Positions 43,751 through 52,359 of a stretch of DNA of 64,000 bases are shown piece after piece. The stretch's first letter is position 1. Each line of letters starts with the position of its first letter. Below the pieces are notes generated by a model, which made no database searches, was not told where the DNA came from, and saw only the letters and a list, made by a program, of their open reading frames with translations. This DNA comes from Sphingobacterium populi. GTDB taxonomy: Bacteria > Bacteroidota > Bacteroidia > Sphingobacteriales > Sphingobacteriaceae. Made by a program: the position numbers and the translations under genes. The DNA is taken from the NCBI RefSeq assembly GCF_001586775.1, contig NZ_LQXS01000003.1:1-64000 (forward strand), in the 5' to 3' direction.

Positions 43751-44680
43751 TCATCTATTGGTAGAAGAGAAAATCAAATTTTTGACCACACGTACTACTA
43801 GCCGCATATTATATGCTGGCGGGAAATCAGATCTAAAAAAAGCAAATGTTGATCCAGTGACAGTTGAATATTTATCTGCCCACTCGGTAATCATCCATCT
43901 ATGTTTTTTTCTATTCCAAGCTAATTTATAGCGACATCTTAGGTAATTAATGACTTTCAAATATTCGTTAATACGTCGAGTCTCTAAAGCTGGATTCTGA
44001 AGACTTCTGGTCGTTGAGGCATGTTTGCGGAAATTGTTTAACCGCTTGGCAGTATATAAAACATCACCTTTCTCCATCAACCGAATCCAAAATAACCAAT
44101 CGCCAGCGAAATGCATGGACTCTATTTCATTAAACACCAGCATGTCCACCTTACTCTTTTGAAATACAGCAGCGCTAGCATTAGGTATTGAGCATTTAAA
44201 ATACATTTCATTTCTGATTTCATCGGATCCATTTGAGATGAAGTCTTGGTCCCAATTTCGCTTACTGCTTCCCACTGCCCATGCTTCCTTTTCAATGAAT
44301 ACTCCCTTCTCATCAATAACATTCGATCCACAATAAGAAATGACAGCTTTAGGGTGTGTCTTAATCCGCTCAATTAGAGTTTTAAGAAAATCTGGGTCTG
44401 CTACATCATCGCTTTCCGCTATCCATATCAATTCGCCTTTCGCAAGCAAGAGTCCTTTCTTCCATTGTTTAAAGGTAGATCCTGAATTTTTCTCATTATA
44501 TATAATATGGCTAACTTTTGGATGATCTTTATACCGATCAATTACCAGCCGGCTACCATCGGATGAAGCGTCATCTAATATGATGAGCTCAAAGTCCAAG
44601 TAGCTTTGATTCAAAACTGAGTTGATTCTCTGTTCTAAAAACTTAGCATGATTGAAGTTCGGAATAATGATAGATACCAA
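43751..44680 (-). CDS. Glycosyltransferase family 2
   Basis: A 309-residue GT2 protein: VSIIIPNFNHAKFLEQRI at the start, LDDASSDGSR near residue 36, and WIAESDDVADP near 89, the DXD equivalent. A SMHFAGDWLFWIRL segment (about 190) with the catalytic-base Asp follows. The C-terminal third is basic. Together with 42805-43731 it is transcribed opposite to its neighbours. Base composition is clearly AT-richer than galE or the Stealth gene, which hints at separate acquisition. Confidence 0.88.
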   Translation of the reverse strand: MVSIIIPNFNHAKFLEQRINSVLNQSYLDFELIILDDASSDGSRLVIDRYKDHPKVSHIIYNEKNSGSTFKQWKKGLLLAKGELIWIAESDDVADPDFLKTLIERIKTHPKAVISYCGSNVIDEKGVFIEKEAWAVGSSKRNWDQDFISNGSDEIRNEMYFKCSIPNASAAVFQKSKVDMLVFNEIESMHFAGDWLFWIRLMEKGDVLYTAKRLNNFRKHASTTRSLQNPALETRRINEYLKVINYLRCRYKLAWNRKKHRWMITEWADKYSTVTGSTFAFFRSDFPPAYNMRLVVRVVKNLIFSSTNR

Positions 44681-45067
44681 GAATACTAATTATAACAAGT
44701 GTAAAAATAATAAAATAGTTTAAGTCCGGTTTTTATTACTCATGACAATTACACTACATGTAATGTTTTGTGTAATTGACTAAATTTTAAATTCATTATT
44801 GAATGACGAACATTTATAATACGGTTCTCCTCTATAATATGCTACAAGTTACGACATTGCTATTTAGCGTTAAAATAACTTACCGTCTAGGGTAGTACAG
44901 GAATGATTATGTAACAAGTGTTGCATGCAAACCAGTATAATGCTTGCCGATACGTTATCGTTTACAGCACTTTCGTAACTTTGAATTGAAAAGCTAGTAG
45001 CATTACGTCCAAACATTATGAACGGTCTCTGTTGTGGTGGCTGTAATGATGCAAAAATAGAAAATCA
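44681..45067. other. AT-rich intergenic region between divergent GT genes
   Basis: These 387 bp hold no convincing gene. An inverted repeat CAATTACAC (44746-44754) / GTGTAATTG (44770-44778) and a TTGCATGCAA palindrome (about 44922-44931) are visible, and TAACTTTG at 44976-44983 matches the -7 consensus for the plus-strand GT at 45068. Promoters for both divergent units should be here. Confidence 0.5.
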
Positions 45068-45987
45068 ATGAAGATTGTAATAAAATTCATCTCTGATAAA
45101 ATTTGGTTTCCCATCAGGAATAGTATTGTGAGGCGTAGGCATGCAAAAGTAGCAAAGTTTTGGAAGCAAGAAATCAAAAAATATCTCGAAAAGGAAGATG
45201 CTGATCTAGTCAATTTAATACCTTTAAAACGGTTTGATAAACCGATTCTTTGGCAATATTGGAATGAAGATCTACCCTACGAAGATTTGCCACCTATTGT
45301 TCAACGGTGTTTTGATTCTGTTGACAAATATGCTACAGAGCACGAAGTTATAAGATTACATGATGGCAATGTCGCAGAATACGTTACGCTTCCAAATTTT
45401 ATTTGGAAACACAATGGAGAATGCAAATTTCCAGTAGTTTTTTTTCGGATTTATTGCGTTTAGCTTTGTTGCATACCTATGGGGGAGTATGGCTGGATGC
45501 CACTGTTTTGCTAACTAAGCCGCTCACAAAAGATTACATCAATCTGGATCATTTCGTCTTTCAGCGTGATCCCGAAGAATCTGACAAAGCGTTTTGGGAG
45601 GGACCTCATACGGCCTATTGGAGTTGGAATCCAGGTTATCGCGTCAAGATGCTGAACAGCATCATCTTTGCAAAAAAAGATAGTGTAATGATCCAAACCA
45701 TGCTTTCTTTAATGTTGCATTATTGGCAAACACAAAATAAGATTATTGATTACTTCTTTTTTCAGATCCTATACGATGAGTTAATCAATGGGAAAATGAA
45801 CCACGTAAAACCTCCTATTGTGTCTGATATTTTACCGCATATCTTGCGGGTGCTGGTTTATGGAGATTCATACCCTATTTCCACTAAAGAGCTTTTTAAT
45901 AAAGTTGGAATGCACAAACTTACTTACATCGACCCGGAGAAGATAGCGAGGTTGGATAAGATTTTAACGGATTCCAGAAATTTTTAA
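45068..45987 (+). pseudogene. Frameshifted Caps_synth-type (GT32-like) glycosyltransferase
   Basis: The first frame (45068-45463) gives PILWQYWNEDLPYEDLPP and ends soon after CKFPVVF; the second frame (from about 45446 to 45987) continues with SDLLRLALLHTYGGVWLDATV, the DXD-containing motif. Joined, they make about 306 residues, the length of the paralogue at 42805. The break is in eight T residues (45438-45445). One more T, two fewer, or a -1 slip would restore the frame, and the zero-frame reading T TTT TTT is a classical slippery heptamer. Without correction the enzyme lacks its catalytic half. Confidence 0.82.
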
Positions 45988-46043
45988 ATCGATCTAATTG
46001 TTACCTTTAGTGGTCTTTAAAAATAATACTGAATAAAAAATCT

Positions 46044-46913
46044 ATGTCACCAGTCTTTTCGATTATAATTCCTTGTTACAATCAAGCCGCTTTTTTGGAA
46101 GATGCGATACAATCATTAATATATCAAGCTTTAGAAAGCTGGGAGTGTCTCATTATCGATGATGGGTCGCCAGATGATACAGCTAGAATTGCTCAAAAAT
46201 GGGTTGAAAGAGATAGTAGAATCAAACTTTTCAGAAAGGAAAATGGCGGGTTAAGTAGCGCACGTAATTTAGGATTGAAATATGCTGTTGGAAAGTACAT
46301 CCAATTTTTAGATTGTGATGATATCCTCAAACCAGAAAAGCTTGAGTTTGCTTATACTGAGCATAAACAAGGCATGCAATTAGTCGTTTCAAATTTCGAA
46401 CTATTGAAAAATCAAATAGTACAAAAAGTTAAACATAATCTCGGACAGCAGTACTTGTCATATGACAGCATTTTGGTTGAATGGGATGACACTTTTAACA
46501 TACCTATTCATTGTGCAACATTTAGTCGGGATATCATTGAAAATCTAAAATTCGACGAGAACGTGGGTGCTGGTGAGGATTGGATGTTTTGGCTTCAAGT
46601 ATTTAAACGATCTCCGAGATCGAAATATATTGACAAATTTTTGGTCTACTATAGAATACATTCTAGTAGCATCACAGCAGATATGAATTTGATGGTTCAA
46701 CAAAAACTTGCGACAGCTTTAATTATCTATAATTCACTTGACGCGCATTACAGAGAAATCTTTTTTAAACGATTCGCTTTAGAAGCTTTGAATCGTAGAG
46801 AAACTCTGTATGAATCATATAGAAAAAACGATAGATCAATACGGAAGAAGATTAAAAATACGTTTAGAGGTTTTTTTAGGCCAAGGCTTAAGATTGAAAA
46901 TTGGAATAGATGA
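46044..46913 (+). CDS. Glycosyltransferase family 2
   Basis: A 289-residue GT2 enzyme. FSIIIPCYNQAAFLEDA opens the fold, IIDDGSPDDT lies around 37-46, QFLDCDDIL around 92-100 is the metal-binding motif and GAGEDWMFWLQ about 175-185 holds the catalytic Asp. It is 56 bp after the broken Caps_synth-type gene and followed by a 245-bp stretch holding a small ORF and a large hairpin. Donor and acceptor unknown. Confidence 0.9.
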   Translation: MSPVFSIIIPCYNQAAFLEDAIQSLIYQALESWECLIIDDGSPDDTARIAQKWVERDSRIKLFRKENGGLSSARNLGLKYAVGKYIQFLDCDDILKPEKLEFAYTEHKQGMQLVVSNFELLKNQIVQKVKHNLGQQYLSYDSILVEWDDTFNIPIHCATFSRDIIENLKFDENVGAGEDWMFWLQVFKRSPRSKYIDKFLVYYRIHSSSITADMNLMVQQKLATALIIYNSLDAHYREIFFKRFALEALNRRETLYESYRKNDRSIRKKIKNTFRGFFRPRLKIENWNR

Positions 46914-46981
46914 AGTTATTTGAACTATTAGAAACAGCATAAAAAGATGAAACGATCCAGATTTTAGTCTGTAATGTCGAC

Positions 46982-47104
46982 ATGAAATCAGAAAAGATTT
47001 TACTCCTTTTTATTGATAGCAGTTTAATCATAGCGTGCTTGTATCGTATTGGTAAGAAGATGCGTACTAAATATGACAGGCTTTTTTGCTATTATTCACT
47101 TTAG
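46982..47104 (+). CDS. Small ORF (40 codons) upstream of the GT6 gene, possible leader peptide
   Basis: ATG at 46982 opens a 40-residue frame (KSEKILLLFIDSSLIIACLYRIG, then a basic stretch and FCYYSL) that ends with TAG at 47102-47104, inside the loop of the perfect hairpin at 47081-47126. The hydrophobic centre could form a membrane helix. No homologue is recognised, so coding is uncertain. Its interest lies in the coincidence of its stop with the hairpin loop: a ribosome translating it would melt the first arm. Confidence 0.25.
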   Translation: MKSEKILLLFIDSSLIIACLYRIGKKMRTKYDRLFCYYSL

Positions 47105-47126
47105 CAAGTGAATAATAGCAAAAAAG
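47081..47126. repeat. Perfect 21-bp inverted repeat with 4-nt loop
   Basis: Arms 47081-47101 and 47106-47126 are exactly complementary around TAGC. The inner part of the first arm is GCTATTATTCACTT; the outer part is CTTTTTT on the left and AAAAAAG on the right. It ends 32 bp before the GT6 start. A terminator would need T after the second arm, which instead is A-rich, so a terminator role on either strand is unlikely. It may form a stable RNA hairpin in the GT6 leader. Confidence 0.9.
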
Positions 47127-47158
47127 TTGGTCGCGATAAAAGTATAGAAAGTATAAAA

Positions 47159-47980
47159 ATGAAAATAGGAATTCTATATATATGTACGGGGAAGTATGTT
47201 AGCTTTTGGGATGGATTTTATGAATCCTCGCAAAAGTATTTCATGGTTGATCCCGATTTGGAAAAGCATTATTTTGTTTTTACCGATTCACAGGACATCA
47301 AGGCCAGTCCCTTTATCCACACTTATTTTAAAACTTCCGAAGGTTTTCCTGCGGATTCGATTGGTAGGTTCGATATGTTTCTATCGATAGAAGAAGATTT
47401 GAAATCTATGGATTTTGTATTTTTCTTTAATTCCAATATGCTCTTTTTAGATCATGTTGGTCGCGAAATATTGCCTTTGGATAATCAGTCGGGTCTTACG
47501 GGAACATTACATCCAGGTTACTACAATGTATCTAAAGAAAAGTTTCCTTACGAGCGAGACCCAAGGTCCACAGCCTATATTCCGAACATTGAAGGTGTAA
47601 AATATCATTATTTCATGGGTGGGCTAAATGGCGGTCGGACGACAAATTTTATGACGTTATGTAGAGATTGTAGCGCCAATATCAAGTTAGATGAGAAAAA
47701 TAATATCATTGCATGTTTTCACGATGAGTCACATATTAATGCCTATTTTCTTCAAAAGGACGTTTTGATAATGCCCTCCAGTTATGGCTTTCCAGAAGGT
47801 CTAGAATTCCCTTTCGCTGTAAAAATCTTAATACGAGATAAGGTGAAACACTACGGTGAAGATTTCCGTAAGGAATACGCTAATCCATTTTTACTACCTT
47901 CTCCTTTCAAACGAAAAGGCCTGTGGGGCAGATTTGTTTCAAGTCTTCAAAAAAATCACCAAAAACTCTTCAATAAATGA
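47159..47980 (+). CDS. Family GT6 glycosyltransferase (blood-group A/B-like), NXN type
   Basis: A 273-residue retaining alpha-1,3-galactosyl/GalNAc-transferase homologue, without the membrane anchor of animal enzymes. Start 47159 (MKIGILYICTGKY) is preferred to 47108, which lies within the hairpin. Matches to human ABO transferase include KHYFVFTD, LDHVGREIL, GTLHPGYY, YERDPRSTAYIP and HDESHINAYF (188-192 for HDESH). The metal-binding DXD is NSN at 91-93, as in bacterial metal-independent GT6 (NXN). The donor-selecting loop reads MGG (153-155) where A has LGG and B has MGA. The stop overlaps the fucosyltransferase start (ATGA). Confidence 0.93.
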   Translation: MKIGILYICTGKYVSFWDGFYESSQKYFMVDPDLEKHYFVFTDSQDIKASPFIHTYFKTSEGFPADSIGRFDMFLSIEEDLKSMDFVFFFNSNMLFLDHVGREILPLDNQSGLTGTLHPGYYNVSKEKFPYERDPRSTAYIPNIEGVKYHYFMGGLNGGRTTNFMTLCRDCSANIKLDEKNNIIACFHDESHINAYFLQKDVLIMPSSYGFPEGLEFPFAVKILIRDKVKHYGEDFRKEYANPFLLPSPFKRKGLWGRFVSSLQKNHQKLFNK

Positions 47981-48837
47981 TTGCGGTAAAATTGCAAGGA
48001 GGATTGGGCAATCAGCTGTTTCAGTATGCTACGGCATATGCGCAAATGCCTAATGTATATATAGATTTCGATTTTTTAGCATCACAGGAGCCCACATCCG
48101 ACACGTTTACTCAAAGATCGTTTGAGCTTAAACTGTTTCCAAAAATAAAGTTCAAGGAGCTCGAACGATCAGATAGAAAGTTTTTCTTATCACGAGGTTT
48201 TTTTCATAAAATTAGTAGAAAGCTACGGGAGGCAGTTATTGTGAGGCAAGAAGGTAATGAATTTGTGCACATTCCAGATGCGAGGCATATATACTTAGAT
48301 GGTTTTTTTCAGTCGGAAAAATATTTCCTCAATGATAGGCAGAAGCTTCTGGAGATCTATCAGTTTCCTGAACTGGATGCGATAAATCAGAATTTAAAAA
48401 AACAGATCCTGGACGATGGTTTTCATAGCGGATCGATACATATTCGGCGAGGCGATTATATGAAACCTCATATTGCGAATTACCACGGCTTGCTACCACA
48501 GGATTATTATCAAAAAGCCTTAGATATTTTACACGCAAAAGTCCCAAATTTACGGCTATATATTTTTTCTGACGACGTTTCGTTTGCCCAAACTCAATTT
48601 AAGAGTTTTAGCAATGCAGTTATCGTTGAAGGAAATGATCATGAAGCGTGGAAAGACATGGCACTGATGTCGTGCTGTACACATCATATCATTGCCAATA
48701 GCTCTTTTAGTTGGTGGGGAGCTTGGCTATCTACGCAAGAAGGAGGAATCAATATTGCGCCAAAAGAGTGGTTCAATGCGCAAGTTGTAGACTTTGATAT
48801 CGATCATATAGTTCCTCAAAATTGGATTAAAGTTTAA
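47977..48837 (+). CDS. Alpha-1,2-fucosyltransferase (GT11)
   Basis: A 286-residue GT11 enzyme that would transfer fucose from GDP-fucose to O2 of galactose, making the H-type structure. The signature motifs are intact: GGLGNQLFQY at 8-17, HIRRGDY at 155-161 (GDP binding), FSDDVSFA, and IIANSSFSWWGAWLS near the C-terminus. Length is typical of bacterial FucT2 (WbwK, FutC type). Its ATG overlaps the GT6 stop by 4 bp, so the two are translationally coupled. GDP-fucose genes (gmd, fcl) are not in this window. Confidence 0.95.
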   Translation: MIAVKLQGGLGNQLFQYATAYAQMPNVYIDFDFLASQEPTSDTFTQRSFELKLFPKIKFKELERSDRKFFLSRGFFHKISRKLREAVIVRQEGNEFVHIPDARHIYLDGFFQSEKYFLNDRQKLLEIYQFPELDAINQNLKKQILDDGFHSGSIHIRRGDYMKPHIANYHGLLPQDYYQKALDILHAKVPNLRLYIFSDDVSFAQTQFKSFSNAVIVEGNDHEAWKDMALMSCCTHHIIANSSFSWWGAWLSTQEGGINIAPKEWFNAQVVDFDIDHIVPQNWIKV

Positions 48838-48846
48838 GCAGATAGA

Positions 48847-49674
48847 ATGCCCAAAATAAGTTTACTGATATCGAATTTTAACAACGGTCAATATTTTAAG
48901 GATTGCTTCAAGAGCTTGGTATCTCAGACTGAGGAAGACTGGGAAGCGATCATAATCGACGATTGCTCTACGGATGATTCAATTAGCCAAATCGAAGTGT
49001 GTATTGGAGTCGACGCTCGTTTTAGATTCTACAAGAACGAGCGAAATATGGGTTACCAACGAAGCACAATAAGAGCAATTGAATTATCGGAAGCGCCGAT
49101 ATTAGCTAGGTTGGATCCAGACGACGCACTCCGTCCCACTGCGTTGGAGAAGACATTGCAAGTCCATGCCGAAAATGAAAGTGTTGGTTTGGTGTACAGT
49201 AATTTCACCTGGTGTGATGCCAATTTGGTTTCGATTCGGGATCATCAAGCAGTACAGATCGATACGCCGTACGAAGAAGCATATTATAATTTCAAAGGCG
49301 AAATCTCTCATTTTGCCGCCTTCAAGAAAATTTTTTATAAACAAACCTCAGGCATAGATCCTTTTATCAAGCGGGCAGAAGATAAAGATCTTTACATGAA
49401 ATTATGTGAAGTTGCTCCTGTTAAACATATCAACGAATCTTTGTATTTGTACCGAATACACGAAATGGGTATGTCTACAAATGTGAATGTGGACCGTGCT
49501 TTTTACTGGCATTGGGTGGCGCTGGTAAAAATGTCTGAAAGAACGGGTACCAATTTAGAAGATTTATTTTTAGCTCATTTCACCCGAAAAGATCTAGTAA
49601 AACGTGTTAAAAAATCGCGATGGGCTAAATTAGGACATTGTTTAGGGCTTTTTAAGACATACAAAGACCTTTAG
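48847..49674 (+). CDS. Glycosyltransferase family 2
   Basis: A 275-residue GT2 protein starting 9 bp after the fucosyltransferase stop. KISLLISNFNNGQYF, IIDDCSTDDS near residue 37 and ILARLDPDDALRP near 82-94 (metal-binding DPDD) are present, as is IKRAEDKDLYMKL with the catalytic Asp around 175-187. It probably adds another sugar of the same repeat. The basic C-terminus (KRVKKSRWAK) may contact the membrane. Confidence 0.9.
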   Translation: MPKISLLISNFNNGQYFKDCFKSLVSQTEEDWEAIIIDDCSTDDSISQIEVCIGVDARFRFYKNERNMGYQRSTIRAIELSEAPILARLDPDDALRPTALEKTLQVHAENESVGLVYSNFTWCDANLVSIRDHQAVQIDTPYEEAYYNFKGEISHFAAFKKIFYKQTSGIDPFIKRAEDKDLYMKLCEVAPVKHINESLYLYRIHEMGMSTNVNVDRAFYWHWVALVKMSERTGTNLEDLFLAHFTRKDLVKRVKKSRWAKLGHCLGLFKTYKDL

Positions 49675-49752
49675 ATAGATCATTTTAATGCTACTATCTC
49701 AAATCCAAGGTAAATATATGTAAGTGAAAGTGTATTTAATTATTTTCTTAAA

Positions 49753-51609
49753 ATGCCATTAGTTACAGTTTTTATTACAGCATATAATAGCGCACGGTAT
49801 ATTGATCAGGCTATACAAAGCGTTTTGTGCCAAACGATGCAAGACCTCGAAGTGATTGTCGTCGATGACGGATCTACTGACAATACCCAAGCAGTTCTTT
49901 CCGAAATTAATGATTCGCGGCTTCGGGTACTCACCAATACTACAAACCAAGGGATTGTATATAGTAGAAATTTGGCATTGACGGAAGCGCGAGGAGATTT
50001 TTTGGCAGTACTAGATAGCGACGATTTAGCGCTTCCCGACCGATTGCAAAGACAGTTGAATGCTTTTAAAGATCGGGACAATTTAGCCCTGTTGGGAGGT
50101 CGTGCGTATGTTATCGACGATCTGGGTAATTTGCGAGGAGAAATTCCTCATAGTCCATCAGGTTCAGATCGGAATAAAGCTGCTCTATTTTTTGAAAATC
50201 CATTTGTACACTCCAGTGTCATGATGCGGATGTCGATCTTTCGCGAAGTTGGCGGTTATCCCGTTTTGAAGTATCCAGTTGTAGAAGATCTTGCCCTATA
50301 CATTGAAATTGCAAAAAAGTATGAGGTCGATAATCTTGATGAATTTATTTGCCAATATCGCAGGCATGATAGTAATATCACGAAGACTGGCTTGTTGAAG
50401 GTCTTGTCTATGATGCACCACGTAAAGCAGGATCAACTTATCCATTTGGGCATGCAGGGGACGGAGGATGAATCTGAGATGCTGATAAACTATTATCAAC
50501 CTAATACTTTTGATGTTCAGGAATATTTGGGATTCTTGTCAAAACTCATTTTACACAATCGTGAATACAAGACGTATAACCCAACTTATTATGATAAAGC
50601 AATTCACCAAATATGGTATGATGTCGTAATGAACAAATCGCGACATAAGGCCCTATCTCTGCTTTTTAAGTTGCCTTATAACCGAAGGAGTTATTATTCC
50701 TTTTCCCAATTGCGTAAAGCATTCAAACGATCAGTGCTGCCAACAGCCATAAATAAAGACAAAGTAGTGAAAATAATGGGCAACCTTGGCGATCAAATGT
50801 TTCAATATGTTTTTCTGCTAGCGCTTAAGCAGCAAGGACATACAGTAAAAGCTGACCTTGACAATTTGATGATTAACTCAGCGCAAAATCCATGTGTGTT
50901 GGAGCATGTTTTTTCCATCAGACCAGAATACATTACTGATGAGAAGCGCAAACTTTTTCTTAAACAGGAAGGTGAAAGTATTTACTGGAAAATGAAAAGA
51001 CAAATACTCGGTACTAGGAAAGCTTTTAAAATCGACCAGCCCCCATTTTCTTTTCATGCTTACTACCTGACCTATCCCTCTGCGGCATATTATTCAGGAT
51101 ATTGGCAGCATCTGGACTACATGAAGTTTGTAAAAGATGAGGTTAAAAACCTCTTTAAGTTTCCCGTGTTGAAAGAAGAGCACCATCAAAATATTGCTCA
51201 AATTATCTCGAAAAGCGAAAGTATTGCTGTGTATGTCAATCGCAAGAACATAGATCCACACTTGGCTGATGTTTGTGACCTAAATTATTACCTTAGGAGT
51301 ATTTCTTACATCGAGAAATATGTTGAAAATCCTGTCTTTTATTTTTTCTCTGATGACATTTCTTGGTGCAAGGAACATTTTTCATATTTGGAAGCTCACT
51401 TTTTTGAGCTTAATCAAGGCAATGATAGCTATGTTGATATGCAGTTGATGAGTTTGTGTAATCACCAAATCATCGCTAACAATACGCTTAGCTGGTGGGC
51501 AGCTTGGTTGAATACTTATCTTAGTAAAGTCGTTTTGGCGCCTAAAAATTGGGCAAATGATGCTGGTGTAAATACCTCTGGTTTAACCAAATTTTTTGTT
51601 ACCATATAA
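49753..51609 (+). CDS. Fusion of GT2 glycosyltransferase and GT11-like domain
   Basis: A 618-residue two-domain protein. Residues 1-260 are a complete GT2 domain (VTVFITAYNSARYIDQAI, VVDDGSTDNT, AVLDSDDLALP and the PVVEDLALYIEI catalytic region). After a linker of about 75 residues a GT11-like domain starts near 337 (GNLGDQMFQY in place of GGLGNQLFQY) and ends with IIANNTLSWWAAWLN. The HXRRGDY motif of active fucosyltransferases is replaced around 493-499 by YVNRKNI, retaining one Arg only, so GDP-fucose use is doubtful. The gene ends the plus-strand block, 5 bp from the convergent response regulator. Confidence 0.9.
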   Translation: MPLVTVFITAYNSARYIDQAIQSVLCQTMQDLEVIVVDDGSTDNTQAVLSEINDSRLRVLTNTTNQGIVYSRNLALTEARGDFLAVLDSDDLALPDRLQRQLNAFKDRDNLALLGGRAYVIDDLGNLRGEIPHSPSGSDRNKAALFFENPFVHSSVMMRMSIFREVGGYPVLKYPVVEDLALYIEIAKKYEVDNLDEFICQYRRHDSNITKTGLLKVLSMMHHVKQDQLIHLGMQGTEDESEMLINYYQPNTFDVQEYLGFLSKLILHNREYKTYNPTYYDKAIHQIWYDVVMNKSRHKALSLLFKLPYNRRSYYSFSQLRKAFKRSVLPTAINKDKVVKIMGNLGDQMFQYVFLLALKQQGHTVKADLDNLMINSAQNPCVLEHVFSIRPEYITDEKRKLFLKQEGESIYWKMKRQILGTRKAFKIDQPPFSFHAYYLTYPSAAYYSGYWQHLDYMKFVKDEVKNLFKFPVLKEEHHQNIAQIISKSESIAVYVNRKNIDPHLADVCDLNYYLRSISYIEKYVENPVFYFFSDDISWCKEHFSYLEAHFFELNQGNDSYVDMQLMSLCNHQIIANNTLSWWAAWLNTYLSKVVLAPKNWANDAGVNTSGLTKFFVTI

Positions 51610-51614
51610 TTAGC

Positions 51615-52355
51615 TCACCCCAACCAATCCTTAAACGCCCCGACCCGCTCTCGGCTAACGATAAGATCCGAATTCGATAAGTTTAGCAAGCTCACTTTCA
51701 AACGGGAATTGGAGTGGATCGCAATATCTTGAATGCAATATAGCTGAACAATATGGCTGCGGTTGATCCGAAAGAAATCTCTAGGATTTAGCATGGAGGA
51801 TAATTGATCGAGTGTATAGTCGATCAAGTAATCGTGTTCATCGATAGTGCGCAGGAAAGTGCCACCGTGTGCACTGTAGAAACATGCAATATTTTTCGCT
51901 TCTACTGGGCGCAATAGCTGTCCAATCTTGACGGTGAAGCGATCTTTATATGTCGAATGATTCGCTGTTAGTAGGTTTCGGATTTCGGCAAAATCATAAA
52001 CAGTCGATGTGCGCGACAAGTACTTGTCAATCGCATTAGTCAGTTCCTCTTCGATAATAGGCTTGAGTAGATAGTCCACGCTGTTTTCCTTGAAAGCGCG
52101 GAGTGTGTACGCATCAAAGGCCGTGGTAAAGATAATGGCCGAGGGAATGTCGCGCTTTTCTAATAAATCGAAAGCCGTGCCGTCCGATAATTGGATGTCC
52201 ATGAAAATCAGATCTGGAACTTTGTTGCTAGCCAACCATGAATCGGCCTCTGCCACAGAATGTACCATGCTTATGTAATGATATCCAGCGTTTTCCAGTT
52301 TGCGTTGTAAGAGGCGTGCCGCTAATTTTTCGTCTTCAACTATTAGAAAATGCAT
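51615..52355 (-). CDS. LytTR-type response regulator
   Basis: A 246-residue DNA-binding regulator. The receiver domain (1-120) has the acidic pair in VEDEK, the phospho-acceptor Asp53 in FMDIQLSDG, and the conserved Thr and Lys (TTAFDAY, LLKPI). A LytTR DNA-binding domain (about 145-246) with INRSHIVQLYCIQDI follows. It starts 4 bp after the sensor kinase gene, its certain partner. Output genes are unknown; the TonB-receptor and TPR genes upstream are candidates. Confidence 0.95.
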   Translation of the reverse strand: MHFLIVEDEKLAARLLQRKLENAGYHYISMVHSVAEADSWLASNKVPDLIFMDIQLSDGTAFDLLEKRDIPSAIIFTTAFDAYTLRAFKENSVDYLLKPIIEEELTNAIDKYLSRTSTVYDFAEIRNLLTANHSTYKDRFTVKIGQLLRPVEAKNIACFYSAHGGTFLRTIDEHDYLIDYTLDQLSSMLNPRDFFRINRSHIVQLYCIQDIAIHSNSRLKVSLLNLSNSDLIVSRERVGAFKDWLG

Positions 52356-52359
52356 GAGA

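Noticed and set aside
47081-47126. Reading the 21-bp inverted repeat as a terminator
   Set aside because: The 3' arm ends in A residues on both strands' outer sides rather than T, and the stem is AT-rich, so it does not fit rho-independent termination.
47108-47158. Extended start of the GT6 gene at 47108
   Set aside because: It would begin inside the hairpin arm and add 17 residues without similarity to GT6 enzymes, whereas the fold starts at 47159.
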